This document shows, piece by piece, positions 26,961 to 34,388 of a stretch of DNA of 64,000 bases. A program made the translations under genes and the position numbers. Each line of letters starts with the position of its first letter. Positions within the stretch are counted from its first letter, which is position 1. This stretch comes from a bacterium. Lineage in GTDB: Bacteria > Patescibacteria > CPR2 > UBA1875 > JAJYID01. A model generated the notes under the pieces. That model ran no database searches. It was not told where the DNA came from and saw only the letters and a list, made by a program, of their open reading frames with translations. The stretch lies in NCBI GenBank assembly GCA_030647205.1, contig JAUSJO010000005.1, forward strand, positions 186,001-250,000, written 5' to 3'.

Positions 26961-27458
26961 ATGCACAGACATTCATACAAGGGAAGAAAACTAGGACGTG
27001 ACAAGGCACCAAGAGAACTAATGTTCAGAAACTTGGCGACTTCTATCGTGCTGCACGAAAAGGTCAGAACTACTCTTCCAAAGGCCAAAGAGATACGTCC
27101 AATTGTTGAAAAGCTTATTACTACAGCTAAAAAGGGCGATATAAATGCTATTCGAAAGTTGAACTCATATCTTCTTGATAAAAACGCTGCAGAAAAACTG
27201 ATTACAGAGATTGCACCGCTTTATGAAAAAAGAAATGGCGGTTATACAAGAATTACAAAGGTTGGTTTAAGGGTCGGTGATGCCGCGCAGATGGCAACTA
27301 TCGAACTTCTTGATGTAGAAAATATCGTAAAAAATACTAAGGCAAAACCGGAGAAGACTAAGGTTGCCAAGAAGAAGGTTGAGGCACCAAAAAAAGAAGT
27401 AAAGGCCGATAAAAAGATTGAAAAAAAGACGGCTGAAAAGAAAAAGGCGGTTAAATAA
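26961..27458 (+). CDS. rplQ: 50S ribosomal protein L17 with Lys-rich tail
   Basis: L17, 165 aa. MHRHSYKGRKLGRDKAPRE, then the NGGYTRITKVGLRVGDAAQMA segment, define the family. The core ends near residue 118. The last 45 residues are mostly Lys, Glu, Ala and Val and probably disordered or RNA-binding. One-base overlap with rplM. Confidence 0.95.
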   Translation: MHRHSYKGRKLGRDKAPRELMFRNLATSIVLHEKVRTTLPKAKEIRPIVEKLITTAKKGDINAIRKLNSYLLDKNAAEKLITEIAPLYEKRNGGYTRITKVGLRVGDAAQMATIELLDVENIVKNTKAKPEKTKVAKKKVEAPKKEVKADKKIEKKTAEKKKAVK

Positions 27459-27907
27459 TGAAAACATTTATACCAAAAGTAGCGGATATTGAAAGAAAGT
27501 GGTACTTGATAGATGCCAACGGGCAGACATTGGGTAAGCTTGCTGTAATTGCCAGTGATATTTTACGCGGCAAAAACAAACCTAGCTTTTCACCTCACAT
27601 GGATCTTGGTGATAATCTTATTATTATCAATGCTGCAAAAGTGAAGGTTACAGGCAATAAAACAGAAGATAAGAAATATTATTCTCACAGTTGGTATCCG
27701 GGAGGCTTAACAACTACAACTTTTCGAGAAATGATAGAGAAAAAACCTGAGTATGTTATCCAACATGCGGTTCTTGGGATGCTTCCAAAGAATAGACTGC
27801 AAAAAGATTTCATCAAAAAAATGAAAGTCTATGCCGGTCCTCAGCACAGCCATGGAGCTCAGCAACCGATCGAGATAAAAATAGAAAACGGAAGGGCAGT
27901 GAAATAA
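27458..27907 (+). CDS. rplM: 50S ribosomal protein L13
   Basis: L13, 149 aa. KWYLIDANGQTLGKLAVIAS, then the AVLGMLPKNRLQKDFIKKMKVY block, are hallmarks. It pairs with rpsI, the usual L13-S9 unit, here attached to the end of the alpha cluster. Confidence 0.96.
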   Translation: MKTFIPKVADIERKWYLIDANGQTLGKLAVIASDILRGKNKPSFSPHMDLGDNLIIINAAKVKVTGNKTEDKKYYSHSWYPGGLTTTTFREMIEKKPEYVIQHAVLGMLPKNRLQKDFIKKMKVYAGPQHSHGAQQPIEIKIENGRAVK

Positions 27908-27909
27908 AT

Positions 27910-28323
27910 ATGGAAAACACAGCAGTTCAATTTAAGGGAAGATATAATGGCGCGGTAGGAAGAAGAAAAGAAGCCGTCGCTAGAGTTCGTATTTATGCCG
28001 GTTCAGGAAAAGTTTTAATAAACGGCAAAGATTATACAGTTTACTATACAAACGAGACCCAAAGAGAGGCCATCTATGCACCGCTTAAGCTTTTGGGGCT
28101 TGAAAAGAAATTTGATGTTTCAGCCGTAGTCTCCGGTGGCGGTAAGAACGGGCAGCTTGACGCTATCTGCCATGGTATTTCAAGGGCACTTGTCGAGTCA
28201 GATGAAGGATATAGAACAACCTTAAAAAAATCAGGATTTTTAACTCGCGATCCAAGGGCAAAAGAAAGAAAGAAGTGCGGTTTGAAACGCGCCAGAAAAG
28301 CTCCACAGTTCTCAAAACGTTAA
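27910..28323 (+). CDS. rpsI: 30S ribosomal protein S9
   Basis: S9, 137 aa. GAVGRRKEAVARVRIYAGSG and the C-terminal KKCGLKRARKAPQFSKR, whose tail contacts P-site tRNA, are conserved. It starts two bases after rplM and ends the ribosomal run; a terminator follows. Confidence 0.96.
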   Translation: MENTAVQFKGRYNGAVGRRKEAVARVRIYAGSGKVLINGKDYTVYYTNETQREAIYAPLKLLGLEKKFDVSAVVSGGGKNGQLDAICHGISRALVESDEGYRTTLKKSGFLTRDPRAKERKKCGLKRARKAPQFSKR

Positions 28324-28335
28324 AGATACATTTAC

Positions 28336-28362
28336 AAAGAGCCCTGAAAAGGGTTCTTTTGT
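28336..28362 (+). terminator. Rho-independent terminator after rpsI
   Basis: AAAGAGCCCT pairs with AGGGTTCTTT (one G-U) around a GAAA loop, followed by T-rich sequence. It ends the ribosomal protein operon. Confidence 0.85.
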
Positions 28363-28700
28363 ATTGTTTAGGGTTATTCTTCTACTTTTTGATAGCAAAA
28401 AGTAACAAAAACTACCGACTAACGATTCTTTTCAAAGTGTCGGACAAGAGCCTCATTTCAGGTTTAAAAAAATTAACTCGCTAATCGCTCAAACAAAATT
28501 CTTTTTAAATCTTCACTCGGCTCATCCTCTCTTTGAAAAAATCACGCCGGAAAGGGAAATTTCTTCGTGATGGCGAAATACAAAATTCTTTTCAAAGGTT
28601 CGTTCACTCCAGACTTCCTTTTCGAGCCGATAGCCGCAAGAGAGCTCTCTTTGGAAAAATCACGCCGGGGATACGAAACCACTCCAGACTCTAGGAATTT
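28363..28700 (+). repeat. Repeat-rich non-coding spacer
   Basis: About 340 bases between the rpsI terminator and the next promoter. A 24-base sequence at 28527-28550 recurs at 28645-28668 with one mismatch. ACTCCAGACT occurs at 28606 and 28681. ACAAAATTCTTTT occurs near 28493 and 28580. The left end holds an inverted TTTTTGATAGCAAAAAG followed by TAACAAAAAC. No supported gene is present on either strand. It looks like a decayed interspersed repeat. Confidence 0.6.
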
Positions 28701-28701
28701 A

Positions 28702-28732
28702 TTGTACTCAAACAGGCAAACCATGCTATAAT
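28702..28732 (+). promoter_or_regulatory. Promoter of the TrkA-type gene, leaderless
   Basis: TTGTAC (28702-28707), a 19-base spacer and a perfect TATAAT (28727-28732). The ATG is at 28740, only 7 bases after the -10 box, so transcription should start at or next to the start codon. Confidence 0.65.
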
Positions 28733-28739
28733 TTATCCT

Positions 28740-29759
28740 ATGAAGGAGGGTATCGCTCAGGAAGAAACTAGAAATGATGTGCTGAAACTTTTGGCCGTTA
28801 TTTTCGTTGCGCTTTTGACAATAGGTACGGCAGGCTTTATGATACTAAAAGGTCTCTCACCGTGGGAAGCGTTCTACCAGACCATGATTGTACTTTTGAC
28901 GCATTTCTATCATGAGATTAAAGAGCCATTTCTTGTACAGATTTTTATACTAATTTTGATATTAGGCAGCTTTATTATAGTTGCTTATGTTATAAAATTT
29001 TTTGCAGAGTATCTCTTTGAGGGGACTTTTAAAGAAAACAGGAGGAAAAAGACAATGGACAAGACAATCAACGCATATCATGACCACTACATAATATGCG
29101 GGTATGGGAGAGTAGGAAAGCAGATTGCTGATGAACTGGCAGATGAAAAAGCAAAGTTTGTAGTTGTCGATAGGGATAAAACTGAGATTGATGAAGCAAC
29201 GGAGAGAGGTTTTATGGTAGTGCATGGTGACCCTACAGAAGAAAGAACTCTTCTAAAAGCAGGAGTCCTAAAAGCGAAGTCTGTTATTGTTGTCCCCGGT
29301 TCTGAGATCGACAGTCTTTATATAGTTCTTTCAGCAAGATCATTAAACCCAGATGTTTATATTATTGCTAGAGCCGGCAAGGAAGAGGGAATGGCAAAAA
29401 TTAAAAAAGCCGGTGCGAACAAGGTGACTATGCCGGAGCAGATTGCAGGATACCATATGGCGACGATGGCGCTTCGTCCTGCTGTCGTAGATTTCTTGGA
29501 TGTTATAATTGATGGCAAACATGATGAACTTCAGATAGAAGAGCTTCAAATACGTCCCGGGTCAGAATATATAAACAGGCCGCTAAACTTTTACCTCACG
29601 CAAATAGATAACGGTGTAGCAGTTTTAGCTATAAATAGGGTCGATGGAAATACAAAAGTCAATCCTGGCGGAAGTGAGATTTTAAGTTTAAATGACCGCC
29701 TGATACTGATGGGGACCAGAGACCAGCTTGAAAAAGTTACCGATAAAGTAGCTTCTTAA
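28740..29759 (+). CDS. TrkA/RCK-domain potassium-channel-like protein
   Basis: 339 aa. Two membrane segments (about residues 16-38 and 60-84) flank a pore-like stretch. An RCK (TrkA-N) Rossmann domain follows from about residue 115 (YIICGYGRVGKQIADEL), then a TrkA-C domain to the end. This is the layout of MthK-type two-TM potassium channels. The place where TVGYGD is expected instead reads LLTHFYHEIKEP, so the canonical K+ filter is missing. It may be a degenerate channel or a sensor. The mRNA is probably leaderless. It is followed by an RluA-type gene after 5 bases. Confidence 0.8.
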   Translation: MKEGIAQEETRNDVLKLLAVIFVALLTIGTAGFMILKGLSPWEAFYQTMIVLLTHFYHEIKEPFLVQIFILILILGSFIIVAYVIKFFAEYLFEGTFKENRRKKTMDKTINAYHDHYIICGYGRVGKQIADELADEKAKFVVVDRDKTEIDEATERGFMVVHGDPTEERTLLKAGVLKAKSVIVVPGSEIDSLYIVLSARSLNPDVYIIARAGKEEGMAKIKKAGANKVTMPEQIAGYHMATMALRPAVVDFLDVIIDGKHDELQIEELQIRPGSEYINRPLNFYLTQIDNGVAVLAINRVDGNTKVNPGGSEILSLNDRLILMGTRDQLEKVTDKVAS

Positions 29760-29764
29760 AGGTT

Positions 29765-30649
29765 ATGAAAAGCATTAAATATAAAGGCGAAAAACAAAGG
29801 CTTGATATATATGTATCAGGTCTTTTAGATATTACCAGAAGCCAAGCCCAAAAGAGGATTAAATCAGGAGAGATAAAAGTTGGCGGGGAACAGGTAAATC
29901 CGAGTAAAATGGTTGCTCAAGGTGACGTTATTAAAATTTCAGAAAAAATATCAATCCAGGAGAAAAAAGAAGCGCCAGATGTGAATATTGTTTATGAAGA
30001 TGAGAATATTATTGTCGTTGATAAAGATGCAGGAGTGGTTGTCTATCCGGCAGATGGGCACGATTCGGGCACGCTCATTGATGCTTTACGCGATAAGATT
30101 GGTATACAGGATGAAGAGAGGCCGGGAGTGGTGCATCGGCTGGATAAAGACACGTCAGGGCTAATGGTATTTGCTAAAAATCAAAAATCTCTGGAGCATT
30201 TGCAGGATCAGATACGAGACAGAAAGTTTGAAAAAACATATTTAACCCTAGTATGGGGAAAGGTTCTACCTGAGAAGGGGACTATAGATATCCCCATCCA
30301 GCGCTCAGAAAAGGACAGAAAGAAGATGGAAGCCTCAAGCACCGGGCGAGAGTCTTTGACTGAATATGAAGTGGTTAAATATTACGATGGGATGACATTT
30401 TTGAGGGTAAAAATAATAACAGGTAGAACTCACCAGATACGCGTGCACTTTGCCGGAATAGGCTATCCGGTTGTTGGTGATAAAGCATATGGCTCTCGCT
30501 CCTCTGTCATTCCCGCGCAGGCGGGAATCTCCCGTCAATTTCTCCATGCACACGAGTTAGGATTTGAACTGTTTGGCAAAAAATATCATTTTACCTCAGA
30601 GTTACCTAAAGATTTAGAAAAATTATTGAAACTAAAGGAGAATCAATGA
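29765..30649 (+). CDS. RluA-family pseudouridine synthase
   Basis: 294 aa; isomerises specific uridines of rRNA to pseudouridine. An N-terminal S4 domain (residues about 8-50) precedes the catalytic domain with VVHRLDKDTSGLMVF, whose Asp is the nucleophile. GRTHQIRVHFAGIGYPVVGD is typical. Just before RQFLHAHEL the chain contains about ten extra residues (SVIPAQAGIS) encoded by a palindromic repeat inserted in frame. RluD is the closest well-known relative, but the target site cannot be assigned. It overlaps the next gene as ATGA. Confidence 0.9.
   Translation: MKSIKYKGEKQRLDIYVSGLLDITRSQAQKRIKSGEIKVGGEQVNPSKMVAQGDVIKISEKISIQEKKEAPDVNIVYEDENIIVVDKDAGVVVYPADGHDSGTLIDALRDKIGIQDEERPGVVHRLDKDTSGLMVFAKNQKSLEHLQDQIRDRKFEKTYLTLVWGKVLPEKGTIDIPIQRSEKDRKKMEASSTGRESLTEYEVVKYYDGMTFLRVKIITGRTHQIRVHFAGIGYPVVGDKAYGSRSSVIPAQAGISRQFLHAHELGFELFGKKYHFTSELPKDLEKLLKLKENQ
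30509..30528 (+). repeat. dRS3-like palindrome inside a coding gene
   Basis: ATTCCCGCGCAGGCGGGAAT, an 8-bp stem (ATTCCCGC/GCGGGAAT) with a 4-base loop. It fits the ATTCCC-N8-GGGAAT pattern of neisserial dRS3 and similar dispersed repeats, usually intergenic. Here it is translated in frame within the pseudouridine synthase gene. Confidence 0.8.
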
Positions 30650-31332
30650 AGTTTAAGGTTGAATATTCAATAGAAAAAGATATGGTCCCATATCTCAATG
30701 CTGTTTGGAAGATGCAGTATAAAACTTTTGGGAGAAATAATTTAAGAGAGAGATTACTTAGTAGTAAGCCGGAACAGTTTCAAAAGGACATTAAAAAAGC
30801 CAAGACAGAGGAAGAAGCAAAAATAGTGATTAACGATTTTCTTTATGAAAATCTAGAAAAGAACAAGGCTGAATTTGCCCAAAAAATTAAAAAAATTCAG
30901 AAAAATTTAGATGATAATAAAGAGAAAATAATCGGAAAACTCGAGAAACTCTATAATAAGGAATTTCCCTTTAATGTGATAACAATTTATCTGACCACTG
31001 CAGGAATTTGCCCGTATAATTATGAAAAAAGGTGGTTTATGACATATGCCAATGCTGATGAAGCTAGGGTTTTGTCTGTTGCATCTCATGAGCTAAATCA
31101 TTTTATGTTTTTTTACTACTACCTACCCAGTCTGAAAAAAGAAGGAATTGATGACCATAAATTAATGGTACTAAAGGAGGCTTTAGTTGTCTTGGATCCA
31201 AATGATACTGATAAAAAGCCCCAAGCTGAGGATCTGAAGAAATTTCTAAAGACTCTGTCGGACAGACCAATGGATGAGATTATAGAACTAGCCATAAAAT
31301 CCGAAGCATTTAAGAATATCCCAGTCGAATAA
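30646..31332 (+). CDS. Putative HExxH metallopeptidase-like protein
   Basis: 228 aa, no family recognised. The sequence SHELNHFMFF near residues 147-156 is an HExxH zinc-peptidase motif. A Glu in KEALVV about 25 residues downstream is a candidate third ligand. The N-terminal half is helical and charged, with coiled-coil-like Lys/Glu stretches. No signal peptide is seen, so it probably acts in the cytoplasm. GGAG precedes the ATG, which overlaps the stop of the upstream gene. The peptidase assignment rests on the motif only. Confidence 0.7.
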   Translation: MKFKVEYSIEKDMVPYLNAVWKMQYKTFGRNNLRERLLSSKPEQFQKDIKKAKTEEEAKIVINDFLYENLEKNKAEFAQKIKKIQKNLDDNKEKIIGKLEKLYNKEFPFNVITIYLTTAGICPYNYEKRWFMTYANADEARVLSVASHELNHFMFFYYYLPSLKKEGIDDHKLMVLKEALVVLDPNDTDKKPQAEDLKKFLKTLSDRPMDEIIELAIKSEAFKNIPVE

Positions 31333-31354
31333 TATGGAATTATTCCGTTTTAAC

Positions 31355-31363
31355 TGATATAAT
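31355..31363 (+). promoter_or_regulatory. Extended -10 promoter of holB
   Basis: TGATATAAT is an extended -10 element (TGnTATAAT). No good -35 is seen. The holB ATG is 11 bases further, so the leader would be only a few nucleotides and there is no Shine-Dalgarno sequence. Confidence 0.55.
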
Positions 31364-31374
31364 TATCCGTACGA

Positions 31375-32178
31375 ATGGATAAAACTAATCTTAAAAATAA
31401 AAAGCAGGATGGGTATCTAAAACAGCAGATTAAGAGCGGTGATTTTGCTTCTTTTATGCTGTTTGTCGGGCAAAAGGGAACTGGTAAATATAAGGCGGTT
31501 GAGGACTTTGCCGGAGCTATCTTGTGCGATAACGGAAGCGGGGAGCCGTGCTTGATATGTGCAAATTGCAAACTAGTTGCTAGCGGTAACCATCCGGACT
31601 TTTTGAAACTTGGCGGAGAGGGAACTATCAAAATAGCTGAAATCAGAGAACTCCAAAAGTCTTTATATCTAAAGCCGTATCAAGCAAGCCACAAAGTTGC
31701 GATAATAGAAGATGCGCACCTGATGACAGAGGAGAGCGCAAACGCGATGCTAAAGGTTCTCGAGGAGCCGCCGGAAAATAGCATTATTATCCTGACATCG
31801 CCAGACAAAAAGTTGCTCCCAGAAACGATTGTCTCAAGAAGTCAGATAGTGAACTTTGGGACGGCTGGTGTTTTGCAGAAAACTCAGGATAGCGAAGAAG
31901 TTTATGCAGACGTGATGAACATTTTAGATGAAAAGCCGGTTTATGAAAAAATGGCCATGGTGCAGAAGTATTCCAAAGAAAAGCCATTATCAGTTGAATT
32001 CCTGAACGTTTTAGAGGGTATCTTAAGGGAGGCGATTTTAGGAAAGAGTAATCTAGGTAGTTATTCAGAAAAAAAGATTATTGGAGTATTAGAGTTAGTA
32101 GAGAAGTCGAGAGAATATTTAAAAAGTAATCTATCGTGCAAGTTCGTACTGGAAAATTTAATTTTGAATGTAGGATAA
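31375..32178 (+). CDS. holB: DNA polymerase III subunit delta'
   Basis: 267 aa clamp-loader ATPase-like subunit. The zinc module is CDNGSGEPCLICANCK (residues about 50-65). HKVAIIEDAHLMTEESANAML and EEPPENSIIILTS are clamp-loader hallmarks. The P-loop reads GQKGTGKYKAV, with Tyr after Lys instead of Thr/Ser, consistent with a non-hydrolysing delta' rather than DnaX. The start is near-leaderless. It is followed after 1 base by the PSP1 gene, a classical neighbour. Confidence 0.9.
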   Translation: MDKTNLKNKKQDGYLKQQIKSGDFASFMLFVGQKGTGKYKAVEDFAGAILCDNGSGEPCLICANCKLVASGNHPDFLKLGGEGTIKIAEIRELQKSLYLKPYQASHKVAIIEDAHLMTEESANAMLKVLEEPPENSIIILTSPDKKLLPETIVSRSQIVNFGTAGVLQKTQDSEEVYADVMNILDEKPVYEKMAMVQKYSKEKPLSVEFLNVLEGILREAILGKSNLGSYSEKKIIGVLELVEKSREYLKSNLSCKFVLENLILNVG

Positions 32179-32179
32179 T

Positions 32180-32848
32180 ATGGCAAAAGCAATAGGAGTA
32201 CAGTTTAGATCAGGCATTAAAATCTACGATTTTAAGCAAAAAGGCGATGATATACAGATCCGAGATCAGGTTTTGGTTGATACGTCATATGGCGAGGAAA
32301 TTGGTACAGTTAGGTATGTGAACAAGGAAGTAAAAGAGGCGAAGGAAACACCGCTCAAAGACATTACCAAGCTTTTGTCCGAGAAAGATGTAGACCGGCT
32401 TGAAAGGCTGAAAAATGAGCATATTGGATATGTTGATATTTTCAAAAAGAATATAGAACAGCATAGTTTGGATATGAAGTTTGTGGAATTTGAGTTTTCG
32501 CTAGACGGGGAAAAAGTGACATTTTACTTTACGGCGGACTCACGTGTGGATTTTCGAAATCTGGTTCGGGAAATGTCGAGACAGATTAAAAAAACGGTGT
32601 TGCTTAGACAAATGGGGCAGAGAGATGAGGCTAGAGTTCTGGACGGATTTGGCCCATGTGGGAGACCGATATGTTGCAGAAACTTCCTGACAAAGCTTGA
32701 AAATATATCTATGGACATGGTTAGAGAACAATATGAAGGATCAAGAAATGCCAGTAAGGTTTCGGGTGCTTGCGGAAAATTGATGTGTTGTTTAGCATTT
32801 GAAAAGGGTAAGGAGAAGACGGTTACTAAAAAGGAGTCAGTTAAATAA
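32180..32848 (+). CDS. PSP1/YaaT (RicT)-like protein
   Basis: 222 aa. The C-terminal Cys-rich block CGRPICCRNF...CGKLMCCLAFE is the signature of the PSP1 family, whose Bacillus member RicT forms the Fe-S-containing RicAFT complex tied to RNase Y. Position right after holB is conserved in Firmicutes as well. The stop shares a base with the next start. Confidence 0.9.
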   Translation: MAKAIGVQFRSGIKIYDFKQKGDDIQIRDQVLVDTSYGEEIGTVRYVNKEVKEAKETPLKDITKLLSEKDVDRLERLKNEHIGYVDIFKKNIEQHSLDMKFVEFEFSLDGEKVTFYFTADSRVDFRNLVREMSRQIKKTVLLRQMGQRDEARVLDGFGPCGRPICCRNFLTKLENISMDMVREQYEGSRNASKVSGACGKLMCCLAFEKGKEKTVTKKESVK

Positions 32849-33594
32849 TGTGGGAAATTATAACAATATTGATCTTAGCTGGGGCATCATTCTATCTAAT
32901 TAGAAAGATTAACTTTGGTGGCTCTGATGAGGTTATAGAGCCAGAACCAAAAAAGGAAGAAATAGTAGAAGAAGTCCCTGATACTGATAAAGAAGAGCTA
33001 ATCGAAGAAGGACTGCTTGAGGAAGAGTCAGAGGAAGAGCGTGGGGCTGACAGACTTATATCAGATGCCCATACAGAGTTTGAGAAAGATAATTTGAGAG
33101 AGGCAGAACGCTTGCTTATTGAAGCGATCAAAAAAGACAGGAAAAATCATCATGCCTATCTTGCCCTTGGAAATATATTTTTTAAAGAAGGAAACTGGGA
33201 TGATGCGATAAATGCATTCCAAAAAACAGTTGAGTATGATCCTGTAAATGACGTTGCATTCAACAATCTTGGTCTTTCTTATTTCAAAGCAAAAGATTAT
33301 AAAAATGCGGTTTCAGCTTTTGAAAAGGCGACTGCCGTAAATCCTGACGTAAAAAGCCGGTTTATAAATCTTGCTCTTGCGGCGAAAAAGAATAAAGACA
33401 ACAAGTTGGCAACCAAGTCACTCGAGAGATTAACGAGCCTTGAGGCAGAACCAAATGTAAAGCATTTGAAAATGTTGGCAGATAGCTATGAAGCAAATGG
33501 GCAAACAGATAAATTTACGAAGGTTTTAACCCATATCCTCGAAATAGACCCGGAAGATGTTGATGTAAAGCGCAAACTGGCAAGGTACGAATAA
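32848..33594 (+). CDS. Membrane-anchored TPR protein
   Basis: 248 aa. An N-terminal membrane helix (residues 2-19) is followed by an acidic linker (about 30-65) and at least four tetratricopeptide repeats from about residue 70, e.g. HHAYLALGNIFFKEGNWDDA and AFNNLGLSYFKAKDYKNAV. Such proteins act as scaffolds; the partner is unknown. It is the last gene of the holB unit and overlaps the PSP1 stop by one base. Confidence 0.85.
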   Translation: MWEIITILILAGASFYLIRKINFGGSDEVIEPEPKKEEIVEEVPDTDKEELIEEGLLEEESEEERGADRLISDAHTEFEKDNLREAERLLIEAIKKDRKNHHAYLALGNIFFKEGNWDDAINAFQKTVEYDPVNDVAFNNLGLSYFKAKDYKNAVSAFEKATAVNPDVKSRFINLALAAKKNKDNKLATKSLERLTSLEAEPNVKHLKMLADSYEANGQTDKFTKVLTHILEIDPEDVDVKRKLARYE

Positions 33595-33613
33595 TCTTCT
33601 AAATCTGATACAA

Positions 33614-33642
33614 TTGACCCGGAAGGCAAAAACGAGTATAAT
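33614..33642 (+). promoter_or_regulatory. Promoter of the tRNA-rpmG cluster
   Basis: TTGACC (33614-33619), 17-base spacer, perfect TATAAT (33637-33642), 15 bases before the first tRNA. Confidence 0.8.
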
Positions 33643-33656
33643 GTTTCAGTGGTTTT

Positions 33657-33731
33657 GCCGCCTTAGCTCAGTGGTAGAGCAACTGTTTTGTAAACAGTCG
33701 GTCGTCGGTTCGAGTCCGACAGGCGGCTCCA
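33657..33731 (+). tRNA. tRNA-Thr (TGT)
   Basis: Cloverleaf with acceptor GCCGCCT/AGGCGGC, anticodon stem ACTGT/ACAGT and loop TTTGTAA (anticodon TGT), TTCGAGTCC T-loop and encoded CCA. Confidence 0.95.
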
Positions 33732-33746
33732 TAAAATCAAGTGTTT

Positions 33747-33832
33747 GGCGAGATACCGAAGCGGTCAAACGGGGCAGACTGTAAATCTGCTGGCATACGC
33801 CTTCGAAGGTTCGAATCCTTCTCTCGCCACCA
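33747..33832 (+). tRNA. tRNA-Tyr (GTA)
   Basis: Class II tRNA of 86 nt with a long variable arm. Acceptor GGCGAGA/TCTCGCC, anticodon stem GCAGA/TCTGC with loop CTGTAAA (anticodon GTA), encoded CCA. Confidence 0.95.
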
Positions 33833-33836
33833 GTGA

Positions 33837-33912
33837 GCCGTTGTAGCTCAGTTGGTAGAGCAACTCCATGGTAAGGAGTAGGTCAGCGGTTCAACTCCGC
33901 TCAACGGCTCCA
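33837..33912 (+). tRNA. tRNA-Thr (GGT)
   Basis: Acceptor GCCGTTG/CAACGGC, anticodon stem ACTCC/GGAGT with loop ATGGTAA (anticodon GGT), T-loop TTCAACTCC, encoded CCA. It lies 4 bases after tRNA-Tyr. Confidence 0.95.
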
Positions 33913-33945
33913 TAGTCGAACAAATAACTAAAAAAAGGAAATGTA

Positions 33946-34116
33946 ATGGCAAAAAAAGGACCACGAAAAATAATCAAACTTCAGTGTACAGAGTGCAAAG
34001 AGAGAAACTACTCAACCAAGAAAAACGATCGTAATACTACCGATAAACTTGAACTGACAAAGTACTGCAAAAAGGATCGAAAACACACGTTGCACAAAGA
34101 AGCAAAAGCGTCCTAA
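33946..34116 (+). CDS. rpmG: 50S ribosomal protein L33
   Basis: L33, 56 aa. LQCTECKERNYSTKKNDRN, then LTKYCKKDRKHTLHKE, match the family. The first zinc pair CTEC is intact, but the last Cys of the second pair is Asp (CKKD), so zinc binding is doubtful. AAAAGGAAATGT precedes the ATG. It is embedded between tRNAs and is usually near tRNA-Trp and secE, as here. Confidence 0.93.
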   Translation: MAKKGPRKIIKLQCTECKERNYSTKKNDRNTTDKLELTKYCKKDRKHTLHKEAKAS

Positions 34117-34132
34117 TCTTTTAGGACTTCTT

Positions 34133-34208
34133 AGGGGTGTAGCTCAGCTGGTAGAGCGTCGGTCTCCAAAACCGAAGGTCGTGGGTTCGAAGCCTGCCAC
34201 CCCTGCCA
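34133..34208 (+). tRNA. tRNA-Trp (CCA)
   Basis: Acceptor AGGGGTG/CACCCCT, anticodon stem TCGGT/ACCGA with loop CTCCAAA (anticodon CCA), encoded 3' CCA. Its last 23 bases are repeated 178 bases downstream. Confidence 0.95.
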
Positions 34209-34210
34209 AA
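34186..34210 (+). repeat. Direct repeat, copy 1 (tRNA-Trp 3' end)
   Basis: 25 bases beginning TTCGAAGCC and ending GCCAAA. They cover the T-loop and acceptor 3' half of tRNA-Trp and recur exactly at 34364-34388. Confidence 0.9.
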
Positions 34211-34245
34211 GAAAGATTCTCAATTTCTTGAGGGTCTTTCTTTGT
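34211..34245 (+). terminator. Terminator after tRNA-Trp
   Basis: AAAGA/TCTTT and CTCAA/TTGAG form an interrupted hairpin with a T-rich 3' end (TCTTTCTTT). It probably ends the tRNA-rpmG transcript. Confidence 0.65.
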
Positions 34246-34363
34246 GGGCGGCAGCTGAGAACCTACAATGAAGACGCTTAAGTGAAATTAGTGTAGTCTT
34301 GAGTTATGACAAGCTAAACAATAGTAAATTAAGGAATAAAGCAAGAACAGGCGGCTGAGCCGC

Positions 34364-34388
34364 TTCGAAGCCTGCCACCCCTGCCAAA
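34364..34388 (+). repeat. Direct repeat, copy 2 (tRNA-Trp 3' fragment)
   Basis: Exact 25-base copy of the tRNA-Trp 3' end, without the rest of the tRNA. It is preceded by a GCGGCTGAGCCGC palindrome and followed by a strong terminator. The 153 bases between the copies hold no gene that I can support. Confidence 0.9.

Noticed and set aside
28542..28724. Minus-strand open frame of 60 codons
   Set aside because: It lies entirely in the repeat-rich spacer and is explained by the repeat units; no ribosome binding site or promoter fits.
34211..34363. tmRNA or other structured RNA between the tRNA-Trp repeats
   Set aside because: Too short, no tmRNA acceptor 5' half and no tag frame; only a terminator and a small palindrome are present.
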